From Polynucleobacter asymbioticus QLW-P1DMWA-1 (GTDB taxonomy: Bacteria; Pseudomonadota; Gammaproteobacteria; Burkholderiales; Burkholderiaceae): a DNA stretch of 64,000 bases. Shown here piece by piece: positions 44,310 to 53,797 of this stretch (positions are counted from its first letter, which is position 1; each line of letters opens with the position of its first letter). The notes below the pieces were generated by a model. That model saw only the letters and a program-made list of their open reading frames with translations. It made no database searches and was not told the origin of the DNA. The position numbers and the translations under genes are program-made. Where the stretch lies: the NCBI RefSeq assembly GCF_000016345.1, contig NC_009379.1, positions 434,001 through 498,000 on the forward strand, given 5' to 3'.

Positions 44310-46166
44310 ATGTTCCAAGAAGTCTTCCAGGCCCTGCAAAACAACCAATTTCTTGAGGCGGAATCCCTGCTTCAAGAAATGCTTCTGGCTAGCCCTGAGA
44401 ATCCAGATGTTTTGCATTTGCTGGGGATAGTCTGCGGAATGCAGAATCGCCCAGACGATGCCTTGAGATTTTTTGAACAAGCTTTACAACTCACCCCCGA
44501 TAATTCTGCGCTCCATTTCAATACTGCTAAGGCTTTATCTACCTTACAAAGGGATATGGATGCTCTTGAGCACCATCGGAAGGCTCTTGCTATAGACCCC
44601 GACAATCCAGAGATCTGGCTCAATTACGGAAGAAGTTTAGATAATCTTCGTAAGCGTGAAGAAGCTTTAACTTGTTATGAAAAAGCAGTTGTTCTGCAAC
44701 CCCAAATGGCTGAGGGATGGTTTAACAAAGGAAAAATACTGGGTGAATTAAGACGCTATGCAGAGGCTTTGCAGTCCTATATCAACGCTTATCAGTTAAG
44801 ACCCACCGAACCTTTTCTTTTGGGGATCATCTTGCACTACAAAATGCTCATTTGTGATTGGGCGGATTTGGATGGCATCTATCTAAAGATTCAACAGGAT
44901 TTGCATGCCCACCAGCTGGTGGTAGAGCCCTTTGGATTTCAGGGGATCTCCACTTCCGAGCAAGACCTTTTGGAGTCAGCCAAGATATTTGCCAAGCAAC
45001 GCTTTCCTGCAAGAAAGAAGGCGGTGATTCAATCTGCCCCTAAATCGAAGAATGAAAAAATTCGTATTGCCTATCTTTGTGGGGAGTTTAGAGATCAGGC
45101 GACATCCGTATTAATGACGGGGGTGTATGAGTCTCATGACCCTGAGTATTTTGAAATCTATGCTTTAGATAATGGCTGGGATGATGGTGGTGTTTTACGG
45201 CCGCGCATGAAAAAAGCATTCAAAGAAATAATCGATATCAGTCAAATGACGGATCCTGCGGTTGTGAGTTTGATTGAGGACTTACAGATCGATATTTTGG
45301 TGAACTTAAATGGTTACTTTGGCGAAGGGCGCCAAAATATCTTTGCATCGCATCCAGCACCTATTCAGGTAAATTATTTGGGGTTCCCAGGCACTTTAGG
45401 TGCTGAGTATATGGACTACTTGATAGCTGATCCGATTGTGATTCCAGCTGATAGCCGTCAGTATTACGTAGAAAAAATTGCCTATATGCCCAATAGCTAT
45501 CAGGCTAATGATTCAAAACGTGTCATCTCCGCACGAGAATTTACACGAGCAGAATTGGGTCTGCCGGAGTCGGGCTTTGTATATTGTTGCTTTAACAATA
45601 ATTACAAGATTACGCCTGAAACATTTGATAGTTGGATGAGGATCCTCAAGGCGGTTGAAGGAAGTGTTCTTTGGTTGATACAAGATAACGTGCCGGCCGA
45701 AGAAAATCTGAAGGCTGAGGCTCTGAAGCGTGGAATTTCTTCTGACCGCATTATTTTTGCGCAGAGATTACCCCTTCCAGAGCATCTTGCGCGTCACAAA
45801 ATAGCAGACCTTTTTTTGGATACGCTTCCTTATAACGCCCACACCACAGCTAGTGATGCTCTGTGGGCTGGAGTTCCGGTTCTCACGCTTTTGGGAAATA
45901 CATTTCCAGGCAGGGTGGCGGCAAGTCTTCTGAATGCCGTGGGATTGGCAGAGTTGGTAACGCATACTCCCCAAGCATATGAACAACGTGCAATTGAATT
46001 GGCTCGTGACCCCTTAGCGTTGAGGGCAATTCAAGATCGCCTAGTTGAAAACCGATTAACAAAACCCCTTTTTGATACCGTGCTATTTACTCAGGATTTA
46101 GAGGTGCTCTACAAAAAAATGGTTGAACGGTATAGGGCGAATTTAGCGCCTGAAAATATTTCTTAG
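44310..46166 (+). CDS. TPR protein with GT41 (SPINDLY/OGT-like) glycosyltransferase domain
   Basis: A 618-residue protein. The first about 190 residues form tetratricopeptide repeats (e.g. ALRFFEQALQLTPDNSALHFN and similar 34-residue units, about 35-170). The second half is a GT41 catalytic domain: HPAPIQVNYLGFPGTLG (about 350) and YNAHTTASDALWAGVPVL (about 510) match the conserved donor and acceptor segments of O-GlcNAc transferases. It may glycosylate a protein, possibly a surface or secreted one. No obvious substrate gene is adjacent. A methyltransferase gene precedes it by 31 bases. Confidence 0.9.
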   Translation: MFQEVFQALQNNQFLEAESLLQEMLLASPENPDVLHLLGIVCGMQNRPDDALRFFEQALQLTPDNSALHFNTAKALSTLQRDMDALEHHRKALAIDPDNPEIWLNYGRSLDNLRKREEALTCYEKAVVLQPQMAEGWFNKGKILGELRRYAEALQSYINAYQLRPTEPFLLGIILHYKMLICDWADLDGIYLKIQQDLHAHQLVVEPFGFQGISTSEQDLLESAKIFAKQRFPARKKAVIQSAPKSKNEKIRIAYLCGEFRDQATSVLMTGVYESHDPEYFEIYALDNGWDDGGVLRPRMKKAFKEIIDISQMTDPAVVSLIEDLQIDILVNLNGYFGEGRQNIFASHPAPIQVNYLGFPGTLGAEYMDYLIADPIVIPADSRQYYVEKIAYMPNSYQANDSKRVISAREFTRAELGLPESGFVYCCFNNNYKITPETFDSWMRILKAVEGSVLWLIQDNVPAEENLKAEALKRGISSDRIIFAQRLPLPEHLARHKIADLFLDTLPYNAHTTASDALWAGVPVLTLLGNTFPGRVAASLLNAVGLAELVTHTPQAYEQRAIELARDPLALRAIQDRLVENRLTKPLFDTVLFTQDLEVLYKKMVERYRANLAPENIS

Positions 46167-46179
46167 GCTTTAAAACAAC

Positions 46180-46211
46180 AAAACCCCTCATTCATTTGAA
46201 AGAAGGGTTTT
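46180..46211. terminator. convergent terminator between the GT41 gene and tmRNA
   Basis: AAAACCC pairs with GGGTTTT, with a smaller hairpin (TTC/GAA) inside. It separates the plus-strand glycosyltransferase gene from the minus-strand tmRNA, and T-rich flanks suit both directions. Confidence 0.65.
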
Positions 46212-46240
46212 GGCGCAGCCGTAAAATTACCGGCTTTTAT

Positions 46241-46599
46241 TGGTGGAGTCGGCGGGAATCGAACCCGCGTCCGCAAATCCTCCACAACAAGTTCTACATA
46301 CTTAGTCATATCATTTAATTTAGCCAGCTAGTCACAGATTGACATGTTCCACGCTGACGATTCACTTAGTTTTCGAATCATTCCCCGTGACATGAAATGA
46401 TCTTATCTCTTGTAAATGACCCTGATCTAGCTTGCGCTAGCTGACCCAAGAGAGAATCAGTTCAGGGGCAACCGCAATTAAGCGGCTAGTGCGAAACGTT
46501 CGTCGTTTGCAGTTATTACATTCCCATTGATTTACGAGATAACGGGTCCTCGGTATGCCCTTGATGCTTTGTAATCCACGTCGAAACCATGTCGACCCC
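46241..46599 (-). ncRNA. ssrA: transfer-messenger RNA (tmRNA)
   Basis: A 359-base RNA. Its 5' end GGGGUCG pairs with CGACUCC before the encoded CCA end (46241-46243), forming the acceptor stem. The 3' part contains the T-arm GGTTCGATTCC, and the 5' part the conserved GGTTTCGACG. It rescues stalled ribosomes with SmpB. The tag reading frame at 46510-46478 encodes ANDERFALAA and a TAA stop. It lies behind gph on the same strand. Confidence 0.97.
46478..46510 (-). other. tmRNA proteolysis tag reading frame
   Basis: Resume codon GCA followed by codons giving ANDERFALAA and stop TAA. The ALAA end is the ClpXP/ClpAP degradation signal. The full tag would be preceded by the alanine carried by tmRNA itself. 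The sequence is of the type found in Burkholderiales. Confidence 0.93.
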
Positions 46600-46664
46600 G
46601 GAGTTAATGCATAGGAAGCACTATTTTAAAGCCGCTAGCTTTAAATTGCTCAATATCTTTTGGC

Positions 46665-47339
46665 TTAAACCTTGTTGGGAAAGATGATTTGCAGTAATTC
46701 AAGAGGGCTGTTGACGATATAGTCAGCTCCCCAGGCCTCAGGAGGCTCTTTACAGCCACAGTAGCCATAAGCCGCAGCCACGGTCTTCATTCCTGCCGCC
46801 TTGCCTGCTACAACGTCCCTAATATCGTCGCCGATATAAAGAGATTTGCTTGGGTCGACATTGGCGAGTCGTGCGGCATGCAGGATGGGTTCGGGATGGG
46901 GTTTTGCATGAGCGGTGGTATCGCCCGATACAGTGGATACAGATCTTTTGTGCAGACCCATGAGCTCTACCAGGGGGTTGGTAAAACGCTCGCTCTTATT
47001 AGTCACAATTCCCCAGGGAAGATTGGCTTGATCCATTTGATCAAGCAAGCTATCCATGTCCTCAAATAATTTACTTTCTACATGCAATGCATTCTCGTAA
47101 TTGGCAAAAAACTCATCGCGTAAGACTGCAAAGTCAGGGTGGTCAGTGCTAATGCCAAAGGCGCCTTCAAGCAAACCTCGAGCGCCAGCAGATGCATATG
47201 GTCGCAAAAATTCATAAGGCTTGGGCGCCAGATTGCGAGCTATGAGCAATTGATTGGTCGCTGCTACAAGATCTGGAGCTGTGTCAGCTAAAGTGCCATC
47301 AAGATCAAAAAAGATCCCGTGATAGGGGCTTTGCTTCAT
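46665..47339 (-). CDS. gph: phosphoglycolate phosphatase (HAD family)
   Basis: A 224-residue cytoplasmic phosphatase. Nucleophile motif [14 protein letters not shown] (about 11-24), motif II T in IVTNKSER, Lys in [10 protein letters not shown] and acidic motif IGDDIRDV. The cap domain size suits subclass I. The gene overlaps ubiG by four bases, an arrangement common in proteobacteria. It removes 2-phosphoglycolate from DNA repair or oxygenation. Related HAD enzymes (e.g. MupP) cannot be wholly excluded, but ubiG coupling favours Gph. Confidence 0.9.
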   Translation of the reverse strand: MKQSPYHGIFFDLDGTLADTAPDLVAATNQLLIARNLAPKPYEFLRPYASAGARGLLEGAFGISTDHPDFAVLRDEFFANYENALHVESKLFEDMDSLLDQMDQANLPWGIVTNKSERFTNPLVELMGLHKRSVSTVSGDTTAHAKPHPEPILHAARLANVDPSKSLYIGDDIRDVVAGKAAGMKTVAAAYGYCGCKEPPEAWGADYIVNSPLELLQIIFPNKV

Positions 47340-48025
47340 TTGCGTACAGCGATCATGTAATTCACATCAAGATCATTGTTAAGGCTATAGACCTGTGTAA
47401 TGGGGTTATAGCTGAGACCTTTCATGCCTAACAACTCTAATCCGGCATGACGAGTAAAGGCGACCAACTCTGAAGGCTTAATAAATTTAGTGTATTCGTG
47501 CGTACCTTTTGGGAGTAGCTTGAGAATGTATTCTGCACCAATAATCGCAAATAAGTAGGACTTGGGACTGCGGTTTAAGGTGCTAAAAAATAAAGTGCCA
47601 CCAGGTTTACAGAGTGTTGCGCAGGCGCGAACAACGGACGCAGGGTCAGGAACATGCTCTAGCATTTCCATGCACGTCACCACGTCATACTGTTCTGGCT
47701 GTTCTTCAGCTAAGGCTTCTGCTGAAATAGATCGATAAGTCAAATTTGCGCCTACTTCAAGAGCGTGTAATTCAGCTACTTTGAGGGCTTTGTCTGACAA
47801 ATCAATACCGGTAGTGTCTGCGCCGGACTGCGAAATAGATTCAGCGAGGATTCCACCGCCGCAACCTACATCCAATACCTTCTTTCCATCTAGATCAATA
47901 AAGGTTTTTATCCAATTAAGGCGAAGGGGATTGATGGCGTGAAGTGGCTTAAATTCGCTATTGGGATCCCACCAGCGATGGGCTAGGGCGCTAAATTTAG
48001 CGATTTCCGATTGGTCAACGTTCAT
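47336..48025 (-). CDS. ubiG: ubiquinone biosynthesis O-methyltransferase UbiG
   Basis: A 229-residue SAM-dependent enzyme performing both O-methylations in ubiquinone synthesis. The family N-terminus ([22 protein letters not shown] in parts) includes the WWDP motif; SAM site [26 protein letters not shown] follows. It ends by overlapping gph (TGA/ATG shared). A small imperfect palindrome (TATTCG/CGAATA at 48036-48051) lies just upstream of the start and might be an operator. Function and name are secure from motif and partner. Confidence 0.96.
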   Translation of the reverse strand: MNVDQSEIAKFSALAHRWWDPNSEFKPLHAINPLRLNWIKTFIDLDGKKVLDVGCGGGILAESISQSGADTTGIDLSDKALKVAELHALEVGANLTYRSISAEALAEEQPEQYDVVTCMEMLEHVPDPASVVRACATLCKPGGTLFFSTLNRSPKSYLFAIIGAEYILKLLPKGTHEYTKFIKPSELVAFTRHAGLELLGMKGLSYNPITQVYSLNNDLDVNYMIAVRK

Positions 48026-48076
48026 ATGGTGTATTTATTCGTATGCGAATAGGGAAGTCATGAATATAGCGGAAAT

Positions 48077-48105
48077 AAAAAAGCCCGCTAAAAGCGGGCT
48101 TTTTT
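48077..48105. terminator. bidirectional terminator downstream of the OmpA-like gene
   Basis: A GCCCGC/GCGGGC stem with an A6/T6 extension (twelve pairs) and a TAAAA loop. It ends the OmpA-like transcript (minus strand) before the ubiG promoter. Confidence 0.9.
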
Positions 48106-48119
48106 ACAAGTAAAGTAAA

Positions 48120-48683
48120 TTACTTAGCTGTACCAACAACTTCGATGTCAGTACGGCGGTTCTTAGCGCGGCCTTCAGCAGTTGCATTGCTTGCAACTGG
48201 ATTGCTCTTGCCTTTAGATTCTGTGTAGATACGGCTAGCGTCAACACCTTTTGATACGAGGTATGTCTTAACAGATTGTGCACGACGTTGACCGAGGGCC
48301 ATGTTGTATGCATCTGTACCAACGCTATCAGTGTTACCAACAGCGATAATTACTTCTAACTTGATCTTGCTCAAATCAGCAGCGATCTTGTCCAAAGTAG
48401 CTTTACCTTCTGGCTTCAAATCAGACTTGTTGAAGTCATAAAGTGTGTCAGCTTGTAAAGTGATCTTGCTTTGGCTAACGCCAGCAGCAGCGGCAGTCAA
48501 CGCACCGTCACAACCCTTAGCGGCAGTTGCAGGTGTCCAGTTGTTATCGCGCCAGCACAATGTGCCATCGCCATTTTTCCAGTTCAGGGTACCGTCGCCG
48601 TTTTGCCAGTTATCAGAAGCCATCGCTGCGGTAGCAGAAACGGTAATAACAGAAGCGAGCAACACTTTCAGGGTTTTGTTCAT
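48120..48683 (-). CDS. OmpA-family outer membrane/peptidoglycan-binding protein
   Basis: A 187-residue exported protein with a signal peptide (about 1-22). The mature start has two copies of a W-NGDGTL unit followed by LCWRDNNWTP (about 25-52), then a linker and a C-terminal OmpA domain (about 75-185). The latter has YDFNKSDLKPEGK, VGNTDSVGT and QRRAQSVKTYL and ends with AEGRAKNRRTDIEV, giving peptidoglycan contact. It lacks the eight-stranded barrel, so it is a Pal-like small member. GAGGA precedes the ATG. It is divergent from gyrA across 159 bases. Confidence 0.92.
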   Translation of the reverse strand: MNKTLKVLLASVITVSATAAMASDNWQNGDGTLNWKNGDGTLCWRDNNWTPATAAKGCDGALTAAAAGVSQSKITLQADTLYDFNKSDLKPEGKATLDKIAADLSKIKLEVIIAVGNTDSVGTDAYNMALGQRRAQSVKTYLVSKGVDASRIYTESKGKSNPVASNATAEGRAKNRRTDIEVVGTAK

Positions 48684-48842
48684 TTTTAGTCCTCAAAAAT
48701 CTCTTTTTTAATTAAAGTCAAACTTAAATGTAATTCGCCCTACCTTGAAGCAAAAACTGCAAAGCGACACATCTCAATTTCGTACAAACTGACAGAATCT
48801 TAGCATAGCGCCCCTCTGTCATCAAAATGATATTATTTCTAG

Positions 48843-51545
48843 ATGGAACAAGCCGCTAAAGAAACACTACCAATATCCCTCGAAGACGAAATGCGGCGGT
48901 CCTATTTGGACTACGCAATGAGCGTCATCGTCGGCAGAGCCCTGCCAGACGTGCGTGATGGCCTCAAACCGGTTCACCGCCGGGTCTTATTTGCAATGTA
49001 TGAATTAAACAACGATTGGAACAGAGCTTACAAAAAATCTGCCCGTATAGTTGGCGATGTAATCGGTAAATACCATCCGCATGGTGATTCTGCGGTGTAC
49101 GACACGATTGTTCGCATGGCCCAGGATTTCTCTCTGCGCTATATGCTGGTTGATGGCCAGGGTAACTTTGGCTCTGTAGACGGCGATAACGCTGCTGCAA
49201 TGCGCTATACGGAGATCCGTCTTCGTAAGATAGCTCACGACCTTTTGGCCGATTTGGACAAAGAAACCGTTGATTTCGGGCCAAATTACGACGGCAGCGA
49301 GAAGGAACCCTTGATTCTGCCGGCCAAAGTGCCTAATTTGCTCATAAATGGTAGTTCTGGCATTGCTGTAGGTATGGCTACTAACATCCCTCCCCATAAC
49401 CTGGATGAGGTCATATCAGCCTGTTTACATGTGCTCCACAACCCAGAGTGCACGATTGATGAGCTTATTGAGATCATTCCAGCCCCCGATTTCCCGACCG
49501 CCGGCATTATTTATGGCGTTCAAGGTGTTCGTGAGGGCTATAGAACTGGTCGCGGTCGCGTGGTCATGCGCGCTAAGACTCACTTTGAAGATTTGGATAA
49601 AGGTGCACGTCAAGCGATCATCGTTGATGAGTTACCGTACCAAGTCAATAAAAAGAACTTGCTCGAGCGTATTGCTGAGTTGGTGAATGAGAAAAAAGTA
49701 GAGGGCATTTCTGATTTACGTGATGAGTCAGATAAATCCGGCATGCGCGTAGTGATTGAACTGAAGCGTGGTGAAGTGCCTGAAGTTGTTCTCAATAATT
49801 TATATAAGAGCACTCAGCTGCAAGATAATTTCGGTATGAACATGGTGGCTTTGGTAGATAACCAGCCACGCTTGTTGAATCTGAAGCAGATGCTTGAGTA
49901 CTTCTTGCAACATCGTCGCGAAGTTGTGACGCGTCGCACAATCTTTGAATTGCGTAAAGCACGCGATCGCGGTCATGTCTTAGAAGGCTTAGCTGTTGCA
50001 TTAGCAAATATCGATGAATTCATTGCGATTATTAAAGCTGCTGCAAATCCAGTAGTTGCCAAGCAAGAGTTAATGGGTAAAGCGTGGGATTCTTCAATGG
50101 TGCGTGAGATGTTAGCGCGTGCTGAGACCGATACTCCAGGCGGCCGTAATGCTTATCGCCCAGAAGGCTTGTTGCCTGAGTATGGCATGCAAACAACGGG
50201 TCTGTATCGCCTCTCTGATAGTCAAGCGCAAGAAATTTTGCAGATGCGTTTGCAACGCTTGACTGGTCTTGAGCAAGATAAGATCGTCAATGAGTACAAA
50301 GAAGTAATGTCAGAAATTTCTGATTTACTTGATTTGTTAGCGAAGCCAGAGCGCGTGACGCAAGTTATTGAAACTGAGTTGAAAGAAGTTCAAGCTGAGT
50401 TTGGTGTTGCTGGCGGAGATACTGGTCGTCGTTCATTTATTGAAATGAATGCAACTGAACTCTTCACGGAAGATTTGATTACTCCGCAAGATATGGTGGT
50501 CACACTCTCCAATACTGGTTATATGAAGAGTCAGCCACTGAGCGAATACCGCGCACAAAAACGTGGTGGTCGTGGCAAGCAAGCGGCAGCGACAAAGAAT
50601 GAAGATTGGATTGATACTTTATTCGTGGCAAATACGCATGACATCATCTTGTGCTTCTCTGATCGTGGTCGGATGTATTGGCTCAAGGTATGGGAAGTGC
50701 CACAAGGAAGTCGTACATCACGTGGCAAGCCTATCGTGAATATGTTCCCGCTAATCGAAGGTGAGAAGATTACCGTGATCCTTCCAATTAAGGGATACCA
50801 AGACGATCACTATGTCTTTATGGCTACTAGCTTGGGCACCGTGAAGAAGACGCGTTTGTCTGACTTCTCGAACCCACGTAAGGCCGGCATTATTGCGGTC
50901 GACTTAAATGAGAATGACTTTTTAGTTGGCGCAGCTATCACTGATGGCCAGCACGATGTGATGCTGTTCTCTGACGCTGGTAAAGCAGTACGCTTTGATG
51001 AAAACGACGTTCGTCCAATGGGCCGAACAGCGCGCGGTGTGCGTGGCATGAACCTCGGTGATGGCCATCAAGTCATTGCCATGTTGGTAGCCCCAGCTGA
51101 AGCTGCTGAAGGCGCTGAGGCTGCTGTGGTTGATGCCAATGGTGCTGCCATACCAAGTAGCGTATTAACAGCTACTGAAAATGGTTACGGTAAGCGCACG
51201 CCAATTGCTGAGTACACCCGCCATGGCCGCGGTACAAAAGGCATGATTGCTATTCAGACGACTGAACGTAACGGAAAAGTGGTTGCCGCTGCATTGGTAT
51301 CGCCTGAAGATCAAATCATGTTGATTACTACTGGCGGCATCTTAGTTCGTACACGAGTATCTGAAATTCGTGAGATGGGTCGTGCTACTCAAGGTGTTAC
51401 TTTGATCAACGTTGATGAAGGTACGCGTTTGTCTGGCTTGCAGCGTATTGCAGAAAGCGACTCAGACGATGAGACTGATGAAGAGGGTGATGCATCCGCT
51501 GAACCAGCTGACGATACTAATTCTGATGTGGCAGGTGACGCTTAA
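48843..51545 (+). CDS. gyrA: DNA gyrase subunit A
   Basis: A 900-residue subunit that breaks and rejoins DNA. The catalytic tyrosine is Y122 (AAMRYTEIR), numbered as in E. coli. The quinolone pocket reads [10 protein letters not shown] with S83 and D87, the sensitive form. The GyrA box reads QKRGGRGK (about 563). The C-terminal beta-pinwheel has an Ala/Glu-rich insertion before the last blades (about 750-770) and an acidic tail. It leads the core region, with serC 26 bases behind. Confidence 0.98.
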   Translation: MEQAAKETLPISLEDEMRRSYLDYAMSVIVGRALPDVRDGLKPVHRRVLFAMYELNNDWNRAYKKSARIVGDVIGKYHPHGDSAVYDTIVRMAQDFSLRYMLVDGQGNFGSVDGDNAAAMRYTEIRLRKIAHDLLADLDKETVDFGPNYDGSEKEPLILPAKVPNLLINGSSGIAVGMATNIPPHNLDEVISACLHVLHNPECTIDELIEIIPAPDFPTAGIIYGVQGVREGYRTGRGRVVMRAKTHFEDLDKGARQAIIVDELPYQVNKKNLLERIAELVNEKKVEGISDLRDESDKSGMRVVIELKRGEVPEVVLNNLYKSTQLQDNFGMNMVALVDNQPRLLNLKQMLEYFLQHRREVVTRRTIFELRKARDRGHVLEGLAVALANIDEFIAIIKAAANPVVAKQELMGKAWDSSMVREMLARAETDTPGGRNAYRPEGLLPEYGMQTTGLYRLSDSQAQEILQMRLQRLTGLEQDKIVNEYKEVMSEISDLLDLLAKPERVTQVIETELKEVQAEFGVAGGDTGRRSFIEMNATELFTEDLITPQDMVVTLSNTGYMKSQPLSEYRAQKRGGRGKQAAATKNEDWIDTLFVANTHDIILCFSDRGRMYWLKVWEVPQGSRTSRGKPIVNMFPLIEGEKITVILPIKGYQDDHYVFMATSLGTVKKTRLSDFSNPRKAGIIAVDLNENDFLVGAAITDGQHDVMLFSDAGKAVRFDENDVRPMGRTARGVRGMNLGDGHQVIAMLVAPAEAAEGAEAAVVDANGAAIPSSVLTATENGYGKRTPIAEYTRHGRGTKGMIAIQTTERNGKVVAAALVSPEDQIMLITTGGILVRTRVSEIREMGRATQGVTLINVDEGTRLSGLQRIAESDSDDETDEEGDASAEPADDTNSDVAGDA

Positions 51546-51571
51546 GGCGCCATCACTAGACTAGTAACGTT

Positions 51572-52669
51572 ATGACTTTTGACCGCCGCATATTCAATTT
51601 CGCAGCGGGGCCTGCTACTTTGCCTGAAGAGGTATTGAAGCAGGCTGCCGATGAGATGCTTAATTGGCGTGGTCTTGGTACTAGCGTGATGGAAATTAGT
51701 CATCGTAGTAAAGAGTTTATGGAAGTGTATGAAGAAGTCATTCACGACTTACGCACTCTCATGAATATTCCAGATGCCTACGAAATCTTGCTCTTGCAAG
51801 GCGGGGGTCTGGGACAGAATGCTGCGATTCCAATGAACTTAATGCCTTTGGCTAAGAATGGACCTAAGGCAGACTATATCGTTACCGGTATCTGGTCTGA
51901 GAAATCATTTAAAGAAGCACAGAAGTATGGGGTCGCTAATTTAGTAGCATCTTCTGCTGCAGAAAAGTTCAACACAATTCCTGCAAAATCTAGTTGGCAG
52001 CTCTCCAATGATGCTGCCTATGTTCTTTATTGCGCTAACGAAACTATTGGTGGCGTTGAGTTCCCAGATGTACCCGATGTGGGAAATACTCCACTAGTGG
52101 CAGATATTTCTAGCAACATTCTTTCTAAAGAAATGGATGTTACGAAATGCGCCGTTTGGTTCGGTGGTGCGCAGAAAAATATTGGCCCATCTGGCGTGAC
52201 GATTGTGATCGTTCGTAAGGACTTCATTGGTCATAGCATGGGCATTACGCCAACGATTTGGGATTGGTCTGTGCAAGCGAACACCCAATCGATGATTAAT
52301 ACACCCCCGACTTTCTCAATCTACATGGCTGGTCTAGGCTTTAAGTGGCTGTTAAAGCAAGGTGGCGTAAAGGTGATTGAAAAACGCAACCAAGAAAAAG
52401 CAGATTTGCTCTACAGCTTCTTGGACCAAAGCAGTTTGTATGAAAACCGCGTCACTAAAGAATATCGCTCGCGTATGAACGTGACATTCTTCTTAAAAGA
52501 TGAGAACCTAAACACAGAGTTTTTGGCTCAGTCTAATGCTGCTGGTTTAGTGGCTTTGCGTGGTCATAAGGCTGCAGGTGGTATGCGTGCGAGCATCTAT
52601 AACGCCATGCCTATTGAAGGTGTAAAAGCCTTAATCGAATTTATGCGTGACTTTGAAAGGCGAGCTTAA
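51572..52669 (+). CDS. serC: phosphoserine aminotransferase
   Basis: A 365-residue PLP enzyme converting 3-phosphohydroxypyruvate to phosphoserine, also used in pyridoxal phosphate synthesis. It starts FNFAAGPATLP, and the PLP lysine is in FGGAQKNIGPSG (about 200). The C-terminus RASIYNAMP is typical. It lies between gyrA and pheA, and its stop shares bases with the pheA start, so translation is coupled. Confidence 0.97.
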   Translation: MTFDRRIFNFAAGPATLPEEVLKQAADEMLNWRGLGTSVMEISHRSKEFMEVYEEVIHDLRTLMNIPDAYEILLLQGGGLGQNAAIPMNLMPLAKNGPKADYIVTGIWSEKSFKEAQKYGVANLVASSAAEKFNTIPAKSSWQLSNDAAYVLYCANETIGGVEFPDVPDVGNTPLVADISSNILSKEMDVTKCAVWFGGAQKNIGPSGVTIVIVRKDFIGHSMGITPTIWDWSVQANTQSMINTPPTFSIYMAGLGFKWLLKQGGVKVIEKRNQEKADLLYSFLDQSSLYENRVTKEYRSRMNVTFFLKDENLNTEFLAQSNAAGLVALRGHKAAGGMRASIYNAMPIEGVKALIEFMRDFERRA

Positions 52670-53748
52670 TGAGTACTGAAGAACAGCGCTTAGCTCCCTT
52701 GCGTGAAAAAATTGACGCATTGGATGCGCAAATTTTAGATTTACTGACTCAGCGAGCAAAAGCTGCTCAAGAAGTGGGTCATGTCAAAGGCGGATTTTCT
52801 TCACCAGTATTTCGTCCTGAGCGCGAACGTCAGGTTGTTGCACGTCTTCAAGAAATAAATAATGGTCCCTTGCTTCCTGACGGTATTGCTGCTATCTGGC
52901 GTGAAGTGATGTCTGCTTGCCGGGCATTGGAGGCTCGTCAGACCATTGCTTATTTGGGACCAGTAGGAACATTTTCTGAGCAAGCGGCACAAACCTATTT
53001 TGGCCATTCAATAGCAGGTCTTCCGTGCGCTAGTTTGGATGAAGTATTTAAGGCGGTCGAGAAGGGTGCTGCCCAATTTGGCGTTGTACCAGTAGAGAAC
53101 TCCAGTGAAGGTGCTATTTCTCGTACGTTAGATTTGTTATTAGATTCTTCTATGCAGATTAGCGGTGAAGTAGTGCTCCCAATACGTCACCATTTACTGA
53201 CTAAGAGCGGTAATTTGGATGGAGTAACAACAGTTTGTGCTCACGCCCAAGCGTTGGCTCAGTGCCAGCAGTGGTTGAGTATTCATGCTCCGCAATTAAA
53301 GCGTCAAGCAGTGAGCAGTAATGCTGAAGCGGCCCGTCTAGCTGCTGCCGATCCTACATTGGCTGCTATTGCTGGCGATCCAGCGCAAGAGGCTTATGGC
53401 TTGCAAGCGGTTGCCGCCCAGATTCAAGATGATCCACACAATCGAACACGCTTTGTAGTGGTAGGTAAGTACGCATGTCAGTCAACCGGGAAAGACCAGA
53501 CATCGTTAGTCTTGTCTGTAGATAATCAACCTGGTGCTGTTCATCGTTTATTGGCACCGTTAGCCAAGCATGGCGTTTCTATGAATCGCTTTGAGTCTCG
53601 TCCTGCGCGCAAAGGCACCTGGGAATATCACTTCTATATTGATATTGCTGGTCATGCGGATGACGATAAGGTGGTGAAAGCGTTAGAAGAGCTTAAAGGG
53701 GTTGCCGCTTTCTATAAGAACTTGGGTTCTTATCCGCACTCAGCTTAA
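52669..53748 (+). CDS. pheA: bifunctional chorismate mutase/prephenate dehydratase
   Basis: A 359-residue fusion making phenylpyruvate. An AroQ-type mutase (about 1-88, LREKIDALDAQILDLLTQR) is followed by the dehydratase (TIAYLGPVGTFSEQAA, about 95, and the VENSSEGA motif) and an ACT domain (about 275-355) with the ESRP phenylalanine-binding motif in RFESRPAR. So it should be feedback-inhibited by phenylalanine. It overlaps serC at its start. Confidence 0.97.
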   Translation: MSTEEQRLAPLREKIDALDAQILDLLTQRAKAAQEVGHVKGGFSSPVFRPERERQVVARLQEINNGPLLPDGIAAIWREVMSACRALEARQTIAYLGPVGTFSEQAAQTYFGHSIAGLPCASLDEVFKAVEKGAAQFGVVPVENSSEGAISRTLDLLLDSSMQISGEVVLPIRHHLLTKSGNLDGVTTVCAHAQALAQCQQWLSIHAPQLKRQAVSSNAEAARLAAADPTLAAIAGDPAQEAYGLQAVAAQIQDDPHNRTRFVVVGKYACQSTGKDQTSLVLSVDNQPGAVHRLLAPLAKHGVSMNRFESRPARKGTWEYHFYIDIAGHADDDKVVKALEELKGVAAFYKNLGSYPHSA

Positions 53749-53797
53749 CTAAAGATCAGCTTTATTTAACAATCAGTTCATACATTAGTAAACTCGA

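Noticed and set aside
46241..46320. tRNA suggested by GGTTCGATTCC and CCA end
   Set aside because: It is the tRNA-like 3' part of tmRNA; there is no anticodon arm, and the 5' partner is 350 bases away.
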